DNA from: SHZL01 sp031362985
GTDB lineage: Bacteria; Pseudomonadota; Gammaproteobacteria; Xanthomonadales; SZUA-36
Direction: 5' to 3'
DNA length: 64,000 bases
Assembly (NCBI GenBank): GCA_031362985.1
Contig: JANLTO010000120.1
Span: 94,159 to 158,158 of the forward strand
The notes beneath the pieces were generated by a model. That model did no database searches, had not been told where the DNA came from, and worked only from the letters and a program-made list of their open reading frames with translations. The position numbers and the translations under genes were made by a program. Every line of letters begins with the position of its first letter. Position 1 is the first letter of the stretch. This document shows positions 25,690 to 32,807 of the stretch, piece by piece.

Positions 25690-26868
25690 TCAGGAATTGC
25701 GTAGCTGCTGGAACGCTTCGAGGATGGTATCTATCTGTGCCGTGGTGTGGGCAGCGCTGACACTGCAGCGCAGGTAACTGAAGCTGTCCGGCGAAGCCGG
25801 TGGAATCATCAGGTTGACGTAAATGCCGAGTTCCAGCAAACGGTTCCAGCACTCTAGCGCTGCTTCTTTCTCCCCGATTCGAACAGCCACCACCGGGCTG
25901 ACTTCAGGACCCAGGGTGTAATCTATGGATTGCAAACCCTGGTAAAGCTGGCGGGCGTTGCGCCACAGGGTTTGACGCAATTGCGGCCTTGCCCTTAACT
26001 GTCGCAAGGCTTCGCGCGTGGTGGCGATAATCGAGGGGCTGGAGGAGGCGGTAAAAATAAACGGTCGCGAGACGTAGCGAAAAAGTTTCAGCTCGGGATG
26101 CGGGCTGACACAGAATCCGCCCATGGCGCCCAGGCTTTTGCTGAACGTGCCGACTACGAAATCCACGCGGTCAAGCACACCTTCCACTTCGGCAACACCA
26201 CGCCCGTGCTCACCGTAGACACCCAGGGAGTGCGCTTCGTCTACCAGCAGCTTTGCGCCGAAGCGCTGCGCGACTTCAACAATTTGCCGCAGCGGCGCGC
26301 AATCACCCAACACGCTGTACAGTCCTTCGGTCACGATCAGGCAGTTTTCTACCCGCTTACCGAGGCGCTGCAAGCGTTTTTCCAGGCTGACGACATCGTT
26401 GTGCTTGAAGCGAAATATTTCGGCACCGCTCATACGACAGCCGTCATAAAGACTGGCATGTGCGTCCGCGTCCAGCAATACGGCGTCACCTTGCGTCAAC
26501 AAGGCTGCCAGGGTCCCGAGGTTGGCTGCATAGCCGGTGGAAAACACCATACCATAGGGCATCCCGTAGAATTCCGCTAACTCCTGCTCCAGGGAAGCGT
26601 GGGTTGCGTAGCTGCCATTTGCCATGCGCGAACCGGTGGTTCCACTACCCTGGCTGGCCAGGGCGCTCTGGCCAGCAGCCACGCACGCCGGGTCAAAAGT
26701 GAGCCCGAGGTAGTTATTGGTACCTGCGAGGATGGTGCGGCGGCCCTCAACTATGCCTTCGGTGGCCGAAAGAATGGTGTCGATCAAGACCCGGGTCGGA
26801 TCATGAGCGCTGGTGTTCAGCCCCGCCCGAACGGACGCTACTGCTTGGAATTTGTCCAGTAAGGCCAC
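25690..26868 (-). CDS. spt: Serine palmitoyltransferase-like alpha-oxoamine synthase
   Basis: A 392-residue PLP enzyme with a GTG start and GGGAG five bases before it. Family residues are visible: stacking His137 (DADAHASL), Asp210 and His213 (LLVDEAHSLGVYG), and the Schiff-base Lys244 in TFSKSLGAMGG. The family includes BioF, KBL, HemA and serine palmitoyltransferase. Here it ends an operon with an acyl carrier protein, a fatty acyl-AMP ligase and an NAD-dependent reductase, the same set reported for ceramide synthesis in Caulobacter (spt, acpR, cerR, aasR). That context favours condensation of an acyl-ACP with serine, or a similar amino acid, to a 3-keto-sphinganine. Confidence 0.85.
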   Translation of the reverse strand: MALLDKFQAVASVRAGLNTSAHDPTRVLIDTILSATEGIVEGRRTILAGTNNYLGLTFDPACVAAGQSALASQGSGTTGSRMANGSYATHASLEQELAEFYGMPYGMVFSTGYAANLGTLAALLTQGDAVLLDADAHASLYDGCRMSGAEIFRFKHNDVVSLEKRLQRLGKRVENCLIVTEGLYSVLGDCAPLRQIVEVAQRFGAKLLVDEAHSLGVYGEHGRGVAEVEGVLDRVDFVVGTFSKSLGAMGGFCVSPHPELKLFRYVSRPFIFTASSSPSIIATTREALRQLRARPQLRQTLWRNARQLYQGLQSIDYTLGPEVSPVVAVRIGEKEAALECWNRLLELGIYVNLMIPPASPDSFSYLRCSVSAAHTTAQIDTILEAFQQLRNS

Positions 26869-26881
26869 GTAAGCTCCCGGG

Positions 26882-27154
26882 TCAGGCGTTTAACCGGCTC
26901 GCCACCAGGGCGGCGAGATCCGAGACAGTGTGAACATCGGACAGGCTGTTCATGTCAATGGCGAGATCAAGGGCATCTTCGATCTCCATCAGAAACTCCA
27001 TGACCTGGAAGGAATCCAGCGTTAAATCGGAGGTTAGATTGGTCGCACCGGTGATTTCAGTGCGGGCCTGTGGATCTGATTCCCAACGGGGCGCCAGGTA
27101 GGAGACCAGCAGGGATATGATCTGCTGTTCGATACTTGCATTGGTGTTGCTCAA
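26882..27154 (-). CDS. acpR: Dedicated acyl carrier protein (AcpR-like)
   Basis: A 90-residue acyl carrier protein. The phosphopantetheine attachment site is Ser48 in LTLDSFQVMEFL, a DSF variant of the usual DSL. Start is TTG with GGAG five bases upstream; no better start exists in frame. It lies 13 bases upstream of spt and 23 bases downstream of cerR. Specialised ACPs in this position carry the acyl chain made by the adjacent acyl-AMP ligase to serine palmitoyltransferase. The N-terminus is about 12 residues longer than E. coli AcpP, which supports a specialised carrier. Confidence 0.88.
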   Translation of the reverse strand: MSNTNASIEQQIISLLVSYLAPRWESDPQARTEITGATNLTSDLTLDSFQVMEFLMEIEDALDLAIDMNSLSDVHTVSDLAALVASRLNA

Positions 27155-27177
27155 GATAGCTCCATCATTTTGTGATT

Positions 27178-28104
27178 TCAGTCATGGCCTGCAAGGCTAA
27201 GGCGAATCCCGCTGGCTAACTGGGTGCGCGGACTCCAGCCCGTGGCCTGCACGAAGGCTGTATTGTCACATAACCAGTCCGTCTGAGTCAGTTCCCGCAC
27301 TTTGCCGGGAGTTAACATAGGAGCAAAGCCCGCTACTCTGGAAACCAGCAAGTTGATCCATGCCGCTACCGTCAATACGGCACCAGGTATGCCAAGGCTG
27401 CGGTAGCGGGCACGACCCGCTGCTTGTGCAATGCCTGGCCAATCGTAGCCGCCTTCACGTCCGTCATCGATTGAATAAGTGCCATTGCGGCAGTGTTGCC
27501 AGGTGCGCAGCCAGGCCAACACGGCGCCGGCGAGGTCATCGGCATAGAGCAGTGACAGGTGTTGTGGCTTTCCGCCTGGAACGAACACCAGGCCGCGTTG
27601 CACCATTTTCAGAAGGGGTCGCATTTCGGTATCTCCCGGTCCGTACACAGCAGGTGGGCGCAAAATGGTCCATGGTGAAACAGCGTGTTCGTGCAGCTTC
27701 TGCTCACCCAGGTATTTGCTGAGGGCGTAGTGGGAAAGTTCCGGCCGGCTCGCGGCCAGCGAACTGATCAAAAGAAATGGGGATTGCGACCTGACCTCCG
27801 CCTGTGCCCGCAGGATTGCTTCCACTCCAGCGACGTTTGCGGGCAGAAAATCATTAAGTGACCTGCCGCGCACGGCACCGGCGCAGTAAACAATAGCCTG
27901 GACGTCCTGCACAGCACGGCGCAAACCCGCTGAGTCAGACAGGCTGCAGTTCAGGACCTCGCAGCGCGGGTCCAGGTGTTGCGCGTGTTTTGAACCCGGC
28001 CGCAGAATGACCCTGAGGGTATATCCTGCAGCAAGCAGTGCAGACTGGATGCGCCTGCCAATGAACCCGGTAGCGCCGGTGAGTAATGCTGGCGTAGTGC
28101 CCAT
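27178..28104 (-). CDS. cerR: NAD(P)-dependent epimerase/reductase, CerR-like
   Basis: About 308 residues from the ATG at 28104; the open frame runs back to 28335 inside the preceding gene, so GTG starts between are possible. Extended SDR fold: TGATGFIGRRI nucleotide loop at the N-terminus and the catalytic Tyr/Lys in SHYALSKYLGEQ. In Caulobacter an NAD-epimerase-like protein in the same operon (cc_1164, CerR) reduces the ceramide precursor after acylation. Position between the carrier protein and the acyl-AMP ligase matches. A sugar epimerase role is less likely because no sugar-nucleotide pathway is adjacent. Confidence 0.8.
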   Translation of the reverse strand: MGTTPALLTGATGFIGRRIQSALLAAGYTLRVILRPGSKHAQHLDPRCEVLNCSLSDSAGLRRAVQDVQAIVYCAGAVRGRSLNDFLPANVAGVEAILRAQAEVRSQSPFLLISSLAASRPELSHYALSKYLGEQKLHEHAVSPWTILRPPAVYGPGDTEMRPLLKMVQRGLVFVPGGKPQHLSLLYADDLAGAVLAWLRTWQHCRNGTYSIDDGREGGYDWPGIAQAAGRARYRSLGIPGAVLTVAAWINLLVSRVAGFAPMLTPGKVRELTQTDWLCDNTAFVQATGWSPRTQLASGIRLSLAGHD

Positions 28105-28189
28105 GCTTTGCGGGACTACTATGCCTTGCGGGACTGGGGACTCGATGGATTTGACTTCGGCAACGTTTTGGGCGATACGCCCGGGATGG

Positions 28190-30004
28190 TCAGGCGATCT
28201 TGCGGTTACCGGTCCCCGGTATCGCGCGAACCTGCCCGCTTTCGGCCATGCGTTCAAAATATCCAGCGCGGGATTGGGAGCGTGACAACTTGCCTGAGGA
28301 AGTACGAGGGAGCGTGCCTGGTTTGACCAGGTCAATCAGAACGTTGATACCGAAGTTTTCATGCATCAGCGCCCAGATGGAGTGGATCAACTCATCACGG
28401 CTCTCGGCGTCACGATCGCGGGTTTCAACAACCAGCACCGCCTGGTCTTCTCCGTCGTCTTGCGGTACCGCGAACGCGGCAACGCCGCCGAGACGAACTT
28501 CATCCAGTTTCTCAGCCACGCTTTCCATATCGTGTGGCCAAATATTGCGCCCCTTGATGATAATAACGTCTTTGCTGCGGGCGGTGATCACCAGGTGCTG
28601 GCCAATGCGATATCCGATGTCCCCGGTATCGAGCCAGCCGTCAGCGGACAACACGGCAGAGCTTGATTCTGCGTCGTGGAAGTACCCGGACATCACGCTC
28701 GGTCCCTTGAGGAATATTTCTCCACACACCCGGTCAGAGAGAACGCCGCCCTGGGCATCGCGGATACTGATTTCAAAACCTGGCAGAACCGCACCGCAAT
28801 CTACATAACCTGCTGCATTGGCTTCGCTGGCTGCAACAGGCTGGGCTGCGCCAGTGGTTGTCATCAGCTCAGAGTCGACATAGTCAACCTGCAAACCGGC
28901 GTCGAGGGGCGCAAAACTAACAGCCAATACGGTTTCCGCCATGCCATAACAAGCCATGAATGCTTTGGCATTGAACCCGCAAGGAGCGAGGTTCTCGGCG
29001 AAGGCACGCAAGGGTTCGGGTTTGATTTGCTCTGCACCTACGCAGGCTGCACGCCAGGTGCTGAGGTCATAACGCTCATAATCAGATGACCTCAGCCTGC
29101 GGGCACAGAGTGCATAGCCGAACGTCGGGCTGGAGGAAATCGTACCGCGGTTGTCCGAAATCAGCTTCAGCCATAACCTGGGACGCATGGCGAAGGTACG
29201 GGACGCAAGATAGTCAGCTGAAAGCTGGCAACTCAGTGGCACCAGGATAAAACCGATCATGCCCATGTCGTGGTAGAACGGCAGCCACGAAACAAAACGA
29301 TCATTGCGCGTGAGCTTCAGCCCGTGCAATGCAATCTCGCCGAGGTTGTGCAGCACGGTTTGCTGACTGATCTCAACACCGCGCGGGAATCGCGTACTGC
29401 CGGACGTGTACTGCAGGTAGGCGATATCGTCCCCGGTTGAGGGCACGAGTTCTTCGTTTGATTCGGGTAGCAGGTCAAAGTCCGCGGGTGTGCCGTTCAT
29501 GACCAGCTTCAGGGACCGGGCAACTTCTGCCAGGAAACCGGCATGAGATTCGGGTGCGACGGCAATGGATGCACCGCAGCTTTCCAGCATGCGTCGAATC
29601 TGGCCTACATACGCTTTGTGCGCACCCAATTGAATACCTGCGGGGACAGCAACAGGCACCAGCCCGGCAAACTGGCAGGCAAAGAAAAACCGGTGAAACA
29701 TGGGGTCAGTCTCGGCCACAATGCCGACGCGTGAACCCCGGGGGCAGCCCAGTCCAGCCAGGCGCCGGGCAAGGGTTTGTGCATCCGCCAGCAATTGCCG
29801 GTAACTCAGTACCGTTTCGAGCTGTCCGCTATGATCATAAAAATTGAAACCGCTGGTGCCCTGTGCTGCATAAACCAAAGCATCGGCCAAGCCGGTAAAC
29901 CCGTCACTCTTGAGTGCCAAGTCACGGTTCACAGATGTTGGTTGCAGATGATTTGCAGGTGTGTTTGCCGCTTGCAATTGCTCTACCCCGGAGTTCTCAT
30001 TCAT
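28190..30004 (-). CDS. aasR: Fatty acyl-AMP ligase / acyl-ACP synthetase (AasR-like)
   Basis: A 604-residue adenylating enzyme of the FAAL type. The AMP-binding P-loop is YTSGSTRFPRGVEIS, with downstream DTGDIGYRI and the C-terminal KDVIIIKGRNIWPHDME hinge typical of fatty acyl-AMP ligases. It would activate a free fatty acid and load it onto the adjacent carrier protein. First gene of the leftward operon, with ATG at 30004 and about 500 bases of AT-rich DNA ahead. This is the family of cc_1165 (AasR) in Caulobacter. FAALs also feed polyketide and lipopeptide pathways, but no such megasynthase is here. Confidence 0.88.
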   Translation of the reverse strand: MNENSGVEQLQAANTPANHLQPTSVNRDLALKSDGFTGLADALVYAAQGTSGFNFYDHSGQLETVLSYRQLLADAQTLARRLAGLGCPRGSRVGIVAETDPMFHRFFFACQFAGLVPVAVPAGIQLGAHKAYVGQIRRMLESCGASIAVAPESHAGFLAEVARSLKLVMNGTPADFDLLPESNEELVPSTGDDIAYLQYTSGSTRFPRGVEISQQTVLHNLGEIALHGLKLTRNDRFVSWLPFYHDMGMIGFILVPLSCQLSADYLASRTFAMRPRLWLKLISDNRGTISSSPTFGYALCARRLRSSDYERYDLSTWRAACVGAEQIKPEPLRAFAENLAPCGFNAKAFMACYGMAETVLAVSFAPLDAGLQVDYVDSELMTTTGAAQPVAASEANAAGYVDCGAVLPGFEISIRDAQGGVLSDRVCGEIFLKGPSVMSGYFHDAESSSAVLSADGWLDTGDIGYRIGQHLVITARSKDVIIIKGRNIWPHDMESVAEKLDEVRLGGVAAFAVPQDDGEDQAVLVVETRDRDAESRDELIHSIWALMHENFGINVLIDLVKPGTLPRTSSGKLSRSQSRAGYFERMAESGQVRAIPGTGNRKIA

Positions 30005-30513
30005 CGTGACAGCAGCCTTGTGCGTGCTTGCTTATCGGTGGTTGTGCGTTAGATTTCATTTTTATTTCACCGATACTGCGCCCGAGCTCACTACTACGTT
30101 ATTCGTCTTGAGAAACTGTGACTCGGGCAAAACCCCAATACAAGCAAAAGGATAGCCAAGCAAAACTAGTGATGCTTGACCAGCCCGGACACATTCCTGA
30201 CGAACACCTAACAATTTACCATTCAAGATTGTTTAGTTCTTTCCGACCGTTAAATCCTGAAATTACTCTGGTTTCTTGCCGCATTATATCGATTCATTTT
30301 AACCGGTGGTAAAGGATTTGTTAAGCAATAAGTTAAGTTTATCATTTGTTTGACTTTAGTCATCCACTTTGGGCAGATACGCTTTTCCGCCGAAAAATCA
30401 AACTTTGCAACAAATTGCGCGTTAGATTACCACCTGTTTATCTCCCCACCAACTGTGCTGGCGCGTGTTTTTAGACCGGGATCGTCATGGCTGGCAGGGT
30501 TGGACGCCTGTTT
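30005..30513. other. AT-rich gene-free region upstream of the sphingolipid operon
   Basis: 509 bases with no supported gene, clearly more AT-rich than the flanks. It must hold the promoter of the leftward AasR-CerR-AcpR-Spt operon, although I cannot pick a convincing -35/-10 pair. A small inverted repeat (cctgt-tttt-acagg, 30507-30520) at the permease end lacks a T-run on the useful strand. Confidence 0.6.
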
Positions 30514-31872
30514 TTACAGGTGGTTTTGGCCCCGCAACCTGCTTAGCACAAGGTAAACCGGTACCGAAAGGCCCGTCATGAGGAGGGCGCTCAAGGCGCT
30601 CATGGGCGCGGTATATGCCATGAAGCCGGTAATCAAGGTCCAGCCGATAATGCTCAAAACGGTGGTGAACGGGTGGCCCCAGGCACGATAGGGTCGTTCG
30701 GTTTCGGGCTCTTTGCGACGCAGGATGAACACGCCAAACATCACCGCAACGTAAAGCACGATGTAAAACATGGCTGAAAGATTGAGCAAGTATTCGAAAC
30801 CGCCAGCCAGGATCAGCGTGACCGCCGCGATCCAGGTGAGTAACACGGCAAATATGGGGTTGCCACCTTTATTCACCCGTTTCGCTTTGCCCAGGCCAAA
30901 GCCATCCATTGAGAGCGCGTACAGCGTACGCGGCGCCGTCATGTAGTTGCCGTTTTGGTGTGCCATGAGTATGAACACGGCTGCGATCATGACAAATGTT
31001 CCGGACCCGGCTCCCCAGGTAATGTCCAATGCATGCGCAAGTGCCAGTTCCTGCCCGGCTAATTGCTCGAGTGGCACGGTAAATGCCAGCACCGCATTCA
31101 AACCGATATAGAGCACCAGGATAATTAGCACGCCGCGAATACACGCCTTGGCCAGGGCGCCACCACCACCCTTGATTTCGCCGGCAAAATACGCCGCCGA
31201 AAGCCAGCCGTCATAGGTAAATACGATGGCGGCAAGGACCAGCCCGTACTGTTTCAAATCAGGTTCGGGCAGAACTACTGCAGCCTGGTTCGCGACAGTC
31301 ACCGGGTCAGCCAGCAACAGAGCCAGGGCAATGCCGATCAGGATGATGCACATGATGGCAGCAGCGGCCTGCTGGATGGTTGCTGCCAGCACCACGCCCT
31401 TGATTTGCAGAGCAGCGAAGCAGGACGTAATCAGGATTGCCAGTGGTTTGTTCCATGTTTGCAGGGCGGGAATGAGCAGGATTAGGTATTCCGTCATCAC
31501 CGTGGTCTTGATGGCGATGGTGGCGGGAAAACTTATCCAGTCAACCCAGCCCATGAGAAAACCCGGATAAGCTCCCAGGCCGCGCCGCACCAACACATAG
31601 TAGCCACCTGACCGTGGCGTGATTCCGACTAACTCTGCAGCCACGCTGATGTTCATCAAAACGAACAGCCCTACCACCACCCACAGGCCAAGGTAAATGT
31701 AAGGGTTGGAAAATACCGCAGCGATTTCACCGGGCACACGCATGATGCCCATGCCGATGACCGTGCCGACACTGGCCGCAACCGCAAACCCTCCGCCCAG
31801 AACGCGGATTAGCTGAGAATTCGCAGGTGAATTGTGCCCGGTTGCCTTAACCGCTGCGGTGTCGTTGCTCAA
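30514..31872 (-). CDS. APC-family amino acid transporter
   Basis: About 452 residues from a TTG at 31872 that overlaps the stop of the upstream M48 gene (TTGA); the open frame to 32046 lies inside that gene. About twelve helices with the unwound helix-1 motif VGTVIGMGIMRVPGEIA, as in the LAT/APC exchangers. Substrate unknown. Translational coupling with the M48 lipoprotein suggests joint expression, though no functional link is known. It is a distant paralogue of the permease at 6841. Confidence 0.85.
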   Translation of the reverse strand: MSNDTAAVKATGHNSPANSQLIRVLGGGFAVAASVGTVIGMGIMRVPGEIAAVFSNPYIYLGLWVVVGLFVLMNISVAAELVGITPRSGGYYVLVRRGLGAYPGFLMGWVDWISFPATIAIKTTVMTEYLILLIPALQTWNKPLAILITSCFAALQIKGVVLAATIQQAAAAIMCIILIGIALALLLADPVTVANQAAVVLPEPDLKQYGLVLAAIVFTYDGWLSAAYFAGEIKGGGGALAKACIRGVLIILVLYIGLNAVLAFTVPLEQLAGQELALAHALDITWGAGSGTFVMIAAVFILMAHQNGNYMTAPRTLYALSMDGFGLGKAKRVNKGGNPIFAVLLTWIAAVTLILAGGFEYLLNLSAMFYIVLYVAVMFGVFILRRKEPETERPYRAWGHPFTTVLSIIGWTLITGFMAYTAPMSALSALLMTGLSVPVYLVLSRLRGQNHL

Positions 31873-32690
31873 TTTAATGCCGGCTGCCCCTTGAGGGCAT
31901 ATACGGGATGTTCTGCCGCGGGGTGGTAGTACACCTCCATTTGCGTGACCAGCGCAGCCAGTGCCCTCTCGCGATTTTCCGGGTTGGGGTGTGTGCTCAG
32001 GAATTGCGGTGGATTTGACTTCGACAAGCCGTTCATTTTTCTCCACAAGGTCACGGCCGCCTCGGGGTTGTAGCCAGCCTTTGCTGCCAGCTCAATGCCT
32101 ATACGGTCGGCCTCTGTTTCCGCTGTTCGGCTATTCGGTAGGGTCACGGCCACGGCTGCTGCTGCTGCGCCTGCGAGCGCGACCCCCTGGCTATCGGTGG
32201 CCAAACCAACCGCCAGCACGCCCAGGCTACTGGCCATGGCTACTGACATTTTCTCCGCCGTGTGGTTGGCCAGGGCATGGCTGATTTCATGGCCCATTAC
32301 CTGGGCAAGTTCATCATCGGTCGGTTTGATCTGGTCGATCAGTCCGGTGTAAATCGCCATGCGCCCGCCGGCCATGCACCAAGCGTTCACGGCTTTAAGG
32401 TCATCAATGACTGCTACGCTCCAATTCCACCTGGCGGTAGCCGGCCGCATGATGATGGCCTGGCTGATCAGGCGCCCGGTGATGGTGTCGACGCGCTTGA
32501 TTAATGCCGCATCGGTTGAAAGTTTCCCTTCCTTTTGCAGTTGCCCCACCTGTTGCACATAGGCCTGGGACGAGGACTGGATCGCGCTGTCCTCCGAAAC
32601 CAGCATGAATTGCTTGCGACCGGTTGGACTGGTGGCGCAGGCACAGAGCAGCGTGCCGGCAAGCAAATGTAAAAGTAGTGTGCGATTCAC
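31869..32690 (-). CDS. M48-family lipoprotein metalloprotease
   Basis: A 273-residue protein with a lipoprotein-type signal (GTLLCACATS, lipidated Cys at about 18). The M48 zinc site HEISHALANH is in mid-protein, with the downstream Glu in RTAETEADRIGIEL. This matches the LoiP/YcaL/BepA-like periplasmic proteases that survey outer-membrane proteins, but without the TPR tail of BepA. It would be anchored to the inner leaflet of the outer membrane. First of a two-gene leftward unit with the APC transporter. Confidence 0.9.
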   Translation of the reverse strand: MNRTLLLHLLAGTLLCACATSPTGRKQFMLVSEDSAIQSSSQAYVQQVGQLQKEGKLSTDAALIKRVDTITGRLISQAIIMRPATARWNWSVAVIDDLKAVNAWCMAGGRMAIYTGLIDQIKPTDDELAQVMGHEISHALANHTAEKMSVAMASSLGVLAVGLATDSQGVALAGAAAAAVAVTLPNSRTAETEADRIGIELAAKAGYNPEAAVTLWRKMNGLSKSNPPQFLSTHPNPENRERALAALVTQMEVYYHPAAEHPVYALKGQPALN

Positions 32691-32749
32691 TTTGGTCCTG
32701 CTCCAGTCCAGGGGTGCTGAATTATTATGCCAGCTAAAATGGCAAACCC

Positions 32750-32767
32750 CGCGATGAAGTCATCGCG
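32750..32767 (-). terminator. Hairpin downstream of the haloperoxidase-like gene
   Basis: A perfect 8-base stem (cgcgatga / tcatcgcg) with a 2-base loop lies 40 bases past the haloperoxidase-like stop. The T-run after it on the leftward strand is weak (ggggtttgccatttt), so efficiency is uncertain. Confidence 0.5.
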
Positions 32768-32807
32768 AGGTCGGATGTGCAGCCGTTTACCTCTTTTCAG
32801 CAGGGCA

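Noticed and set aside
25690..26868. Reading the oxoamine synthase as BioF (biotin synthesis)
   Set aside because: No bio genes nearby, and the neighbouring ACP, FAAL and SDR form the known sphingolipid set.
30507..30520. Small hairpin at the permease 3' end as a terminator
   Set aside because: It overlaps the end of the coding sequence and no T-run follows on the leftward strand.
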